Shown here piece after piece: positions 5,616 through 7,519 of a stretch of 7,519 nucleotides of DNA. The notes beneath the pieces are model-generated. The model ran no database searches and was not told the origin of the DNA. It was given only the letters and a program-made list of their open reading frames with translations. Each line of letters opens with the position of its first letter. Position 1 is the first letter of the stretch. The position numbers and the translations under genes are program-made. This DNA is from Firmicutes bacterium UBA4882 (GTDB lineage: Bacteria > Bacillota > UBA4882), in the NCBI GenBank assembly GCA_002399265.1, contig DHDG01000009.1, positions 1-7,519 on the forward strand. Direction: 5' to 3'.

Positions 5616-5786
5616 ATGAGTTTTGAGTACATATTGTTTGATCTTGATGGAACTTTGACAGACCCAGCGATCGGCATCACTAATTCAGTAATGCATGCTC
5701 TCAAAAAATATGGTATCGCCGTCAGCGACCACAAGGAACTCTATAAGTTTATCGGACCACCCTTGTGGGATTCGTTAGCGAAATAG
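5616..5786 (+). pseudogene. HAD phosphatase (phosphoglycolate phosphatase-like), N-terminal fragment
   Basis: ATG 5616, nine bases after AAGGAG (5601-5606), starts a frame with the HAD motif I FDLDGTLTDP (8-17, D9 and D11), then GITNSVMHALKKYGI and FIGPPLWDSL. That is the beginning of the Gph/YcsE-like group, whose cap domain starts here. The frame stops at TAG 5784-5786 after 56 residues, about a quarter of the usual 210-220. Motifs II to IV are absent downstream; the sequence instead changes to a GNAT acetyltransferase in the same frame. The ribosome site is intact, so a short peptide may still be made, but it cannot be an active phosphatase. Confidence 0.8.
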
Positions 5787-6044
5787 CACAGGCGCGAGAG
5801 CGTGGTAGTGGGAATCATTGACTTTCGGCACCACATCAATCACCCCATATTGAGTGTTTGGGGTGGGCACTTGGGATATTCCATCAGACCATCCGAAAGA
5901 AGAAAAGGCTATGGAAAAGAAATGCTGCGCCAGAATTTGCAGAACTGCCTCGATCGCGGTCTCACCAGAGTCCTGATCACTTGTGATTGTGATAATGTGG
6001 CTAGTGAAAAGAGTGGCTTGATGAATACATTGATGCAATTATAG
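5787..6044 (+). pseudogene. GNAT N-acetyltransferase, internal fragment
   Basis: Directly after the TAG of the HAD fragment, and in the same frame, the sequence reads VVVGIIDFRHHINHPI, GGHLGYSIRPSERRKGYGKE and LTRVLITCDCDNVAS. GYSIRPSERRKGYG is the GNAT motif A, including the acetyl-CoA pyrophosphate loop R-R-K-G-Y-G, and CD-DN-AS is the usual following strand and turn. The first 60-80 residues of a GNAT protein are missing, and after VASEKS the expected helix with the GG motif is replaced by unrelated residues before the stop at 6042-6044. A GTG at 5802 could in principle begin an 80-residue product, but it has no convincing ribosome site and would lack the substrate half of the fold. Both ends are truncated, so I call it a remnant. 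Confidence 0.75.
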
Positions 6045-6085
6045 ATAGTGAATGGTGCAAGGTGATGAGACAAAATGGAGTATAG
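6008..6085 (+). pseudogene. possible C-terminal tail of another lost gene
   Basis: In a frame different from the GNAT remnant, 24 codons read KEWLDEYIDAIIDSEWCKVM then RQNGV, ending at TAG 6083-6085. The composition is protein-like and suits a C-terminal helix. It begins just where the GNAT similarity ends and has no start codon with a ribosome site. This could be a third gene joined by deletion, or chance in an AT-rich area. The end overlaps the first codons of the methyltransferase gene. Confidence 0.3.
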
Positions 6086-6797
6086 ATATTGTGAAAGAAC
6101 TAATTTTGAAGATTTTTCAAGTGGGCGAGTTTTTTATCATGGGGCTGGCATTACAAACTTCCCGGTAAGACTGGTACAGGAGATATTTTGCCGGTGCTTG
6201 AGTTATATAGGAAATAGAGGCGAAGTTTGTTTATATGATCCTTGTTGCGGCGGAGGATATTTATTAACTGTGCTTGGCTTTCTGAACCCAGAGCTAATAA
6301 GCATGATTATAGGCTCGGACATTAATAAAAGTGCCTTCGAAATTGCAGCCAAAAACCTTGGCTTGTTGTTTGCAGAAGGAATTGATGCAAGGATCGGAGA
6401 GCTGAGAGAATTACATAATAAATATAATAAAAGCTCCCACCTGGAAGCTTTAGAAAGTGCTAATAGGTTCGCATACATAATCCAAAGGCGTTCATTAAAA
6501 ACGAAAGTCAGGACATTTCAAGCGGATATTTTAGCGGACAATGCACTAAAGAATCTAGAATTTAAGGCAGATATTGTTATTACTGATGTACCGTACGGAA
6601 ATTTGGTTTCCTGGGAAGGGCAAGACAATATGATTGGTGCTTTACTTAGGAATATTAGACCGGTTCTGAAACGGGATTCAATTGTTGCAGTATGTTCTAC
6701 AAAAAGACAGAAGATAAATGTTGCCAGCTATTTACGACTAGAAAAGCAGGGCGTTGGAAAAAGAAAGTTCGAAATACTAAGAATAGCTGAGAATTAA
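6075..6797 (+). CDS. AviRa-like 23S rRNA methyltransferase (SAM-dependent)
   Basis: The 240-residue protein has the Rossmann methyltransferase motifs of the AviRa family in order: YRYCERTNFEDFSSGRV at the N-terminus, SAM-binding motif I DPCCGGGYLLTVLGFL (55-70), the acidic turn GSDIN (80-84), the catalytic-type DVPYG (171-175, in place of NPPY), KRQK (210-213) and GKRKFEILR near the end. AviRa of Streptomyces viridochromogenes methylates a guanine in domain V of 23S rRNA and protects against the orthosomycin avilamycin; the family is the basis for the call. The length is close to the usual one and no key residue is missing. The start ATG 6075 follows AAGGTGAT (6059-6066). Upstream are only remnants, so the promoter must lie within them or the gene was transferred. 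The 75-base gap to the membrane protein gene holds no terminator, so the two are probably co-transcribed. Real substrate and resistance are inferred. Confidence 0.85.
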   Translation: MEYRYCERTNFEDFSSGRVFYHGAGITNFPVRLVQEIFCRCLSYIGNRGEVCLYDPCCGGGYLLTVLGFLNPELISMIIGSDINKSAFEIAAKNLGLLFAEGIDARIGELRELHNKYNKSSHLEALESANRFAYIIQRRSLKTKVRTFQADILADNALKNLEFKADIVITDVPYGNLVSWEGQDNMIGALLRNIRPVLKRDSIVAVCSTKRQKINVASYLRLEKQGVGKRKFEILRIAEN

Positions 6798-6804
6798 GGT
6801 GTGA

Positions 6805-6876
6805 ATGTGCAACAAGAAACCGCAAATGAATGATCCAGTTGCTGTGTGGTATGTTGGAGGGGGTAAGAGGTTTTGA
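6805..6876 (+). CDS. 23-codon ORF, possible leader peptide coupled to the next gene
   Basis: ATG 6805, four bases after AAGGT (6796-6800), opens MCNKKPQMNDPVAVWYVGGG followed by KRF and ends at TGA 6874-6876. That stop overlaps the TTG start codon of the membrane protein (TTGA), and the strong site GGAGGGGG for the downstream gene lies inside the ORF. Such an arrangement allows translation of the short ORF to open or re-initiate the next one. It sits seven bases after the methyltransferase stop. I do not recognise the peptide. It could also be a chance frame or the stump of a lost gene. Confidence 0.4.
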   Translation: MCNKKPQMNDPVAVWYVGGGKRF

Positions 6877-7379
6877 AAAACAGAGTTGTTCTTTTGATAG
6901 CATGCATCAACATATTCCTGGTGCTAGCTACTTCGAGAGTCTCTGCAAACTCTTCTTGGCATTGGCTAACTGTAAGCCCGATGACGGTTTTGCCGTTTGC
7001 TGTTATTTTCACGCTTCTTATTGAAACCGTTTCAGTAGTTAAGTTTGGCAGGGTGGCCAATGCCAAGAAAGCTTTCTGGATGGTGGGTCTGGCCAATTTA
7101 TTATCATTTATTGCGCCCTATTTGGAACGTGCATATCGTTTTATTCCTACAAGTGGCGGCTTTTCAATCAGTGCCGCCTTTAATAAGGGTCCATATTATA
7201 TGATCCTATTTGGATACCTGGCATTGACTGTTATCGTAGAATTGCCAGTAGTATATCTGATGCTCAGGAAAGAGTCTCTAAATAAAAAGAATCTACTCTT
7301 ATCGATTTTACTGTCTAATATCGTAACAACATTACTCGTCGCAGTTATCGAACGGGTTATATGCACTGGTAGATGGTAA
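6873..7379 (+). CDS. multi-pass membrane protein, unrecognised
   Basis: The 168-residue protein has about five hydrophobic segments, at residues 5-22, 37-56, 66-84, 108-130 and 140-162. The first, followed by SRVSAN, might instead be a cleaved signal peptide. Loops are short; one holds PTSGGFSISAAFNKGPYY (92-109). I do not recognise a family. The start is TTG 6873, placed nine bases after GGAGGGGG (6856-6863) and two after AAGAGG; the next in-frame ATG is residue 37 and would cost the first segment, so TTG is preferred. It probably shares a transcript with the AviRa-like gene and may serve with it in resistance or immunity, but that is inference from position only. The 100-codon minus-strand frame across it has no ribosome site. 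Confidence 0.72.
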   Translation: MKNRVVLLIACINIFLVLATSRVSANSSWHWLTVSPMTVLPFAVIFTLLIETVSVVKFGRVANAKKAFWMVGLANLLSFIAPYLERAYRFIPTSGGFSISAAFNKGPYYMILFGYLALTVIVELPVVYLMLRKESLNKKNLLLSILLSNIVTTLLVAVIERVICTGRW

Positions 7380-7406
7380 TACTTGCGGGTGGGAAGTGAC
7401 TCAGTT

Positions 7407-7519
7407 ATGATGGCTGATTATCGAAATTAGAAGTGGGCAACAGAAATTATTGAGTTACAAAGTGATGATGGATCTTGGGGCTACTTTCATAGGCTGAGTG
7501 TTTAAGCTAAGTCATTCTG
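7407..7519 (+). pseudogene. broken 5' end of a hypothetical protein with two in-frame stops
   Basis: ATG 7407 (or 7410) opens MADYRN, stop TAG 7428-7430, then KWATEIIELQSDDGSWGYFH, RLSV, stop TAA 7503-7505, then AKSF to the window edge. The stretch around LQSDDGSWGYFHRLS looks like the opening of a conserved Bacillota hypothetical protein that I recall as beginning with a tryptophan-rich LQ-DGSW-FH-LS motif. The TAG is one base from TGG, which would restore N-W-K-W. With two stops in the first 33 codons it is a pseudogene unless the stops are sequencing errors. The rest lies outside the window. Confidence 0.55.

Noticed and set aside
5784..5786. TAG read as pyrrolysine or another recoded amino acid
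   Set aside because: The folds on either side are unrelated and both truncated; there is no nearby recoding element or pyl gene, so a deletion scar is simpler.
6794..7096. 100-codon minus-strand frame opposite the membrane protein
   Set aside because: No ribosome site on that strand; the plus strand has a good site and a regular pattern of membrane helices.
1..7519. CRISPR array, tRNA/rRNA, integron attC sites or a complete insertion sequence
   Set aside because: No regularly spaced repeats, tRNA-like cloverleaf, transposase motif or terminal inverted repeats of transposon type were seen.

Overview
The window looks like an accessory stretch of a low-to-mid GC Bacillota (Firmicutes) chromosome. 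The reasons are strong GGAGG-type ribosome binding sites, a perfect consensus sigma-A promoter (TTGACA, 17 bp, TATAAT), short-hairpin/U-tract terminators, and gene families common in Clostridia, Negativicutes and Bacilli (a YtrA-type GntR regulator with its ABC transporter, and a DUF421/YetF membrane protein). No genus can be fixed from the sequence alone.

Positions 1-2200 hold a compact operon: a C-rich leader, a consensus promoter with a 9-bp inverted-repeat operator directly behind the -10 box, then a GntR/YtrA-like repressor (184-552), an ABC ATPase (552-1316) and a six-helix ABC-2-type permease (1313-2077). The genes overlap by 1 and 4 bases, and the unit closes with a strong terminator. 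This is the layout of a self-repressed export or stress-response unit induced by a ligand.

Positions 2201-3778 carry two separate intact genes: a DUF421/YetF-like membrane protein (2264-2977) with its own terminator, and a YjjG-like HAD nucleotidase (3101-3778).

From 3779 onward the sequence becomes more AT-rich and becomes a gene graveyard. The remnants are a PhzF-like gene that kept only its two ends, a frameshifted small ORF, the C-terminal half of a flavodoxin-type reductase with an internal stop, the first 56 residues of a second HAD phosphatase joined in frame through a TAG stop to the middle of a GNAT acetyltransferase, and at the right edge the start of another broken gene with two stops. 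Three intact-looking genes sit among them: a metal-dependent phospholipase C-like protein (4096-4662), an AviRa-like 23S rRNA methyltransferase (6075-6797), and an unrecognised multi-pass membrane protein (6873-7379). The last two probably form an operon, linked by a 23-codon ORF whose stop overlaps the TTG start of the membrane protein.

The most notable points are the AviRa-like gene (the family known for resistance to orthosomycin antibiotics) preserved among decayed neighbours, the tightly built repressor/transporter operon behind a potential G-quadruplex, and the series of truncated or chimeric gene remnants. I see no RNA gene, CRISPR array, complete insertion sequence or phage gene.
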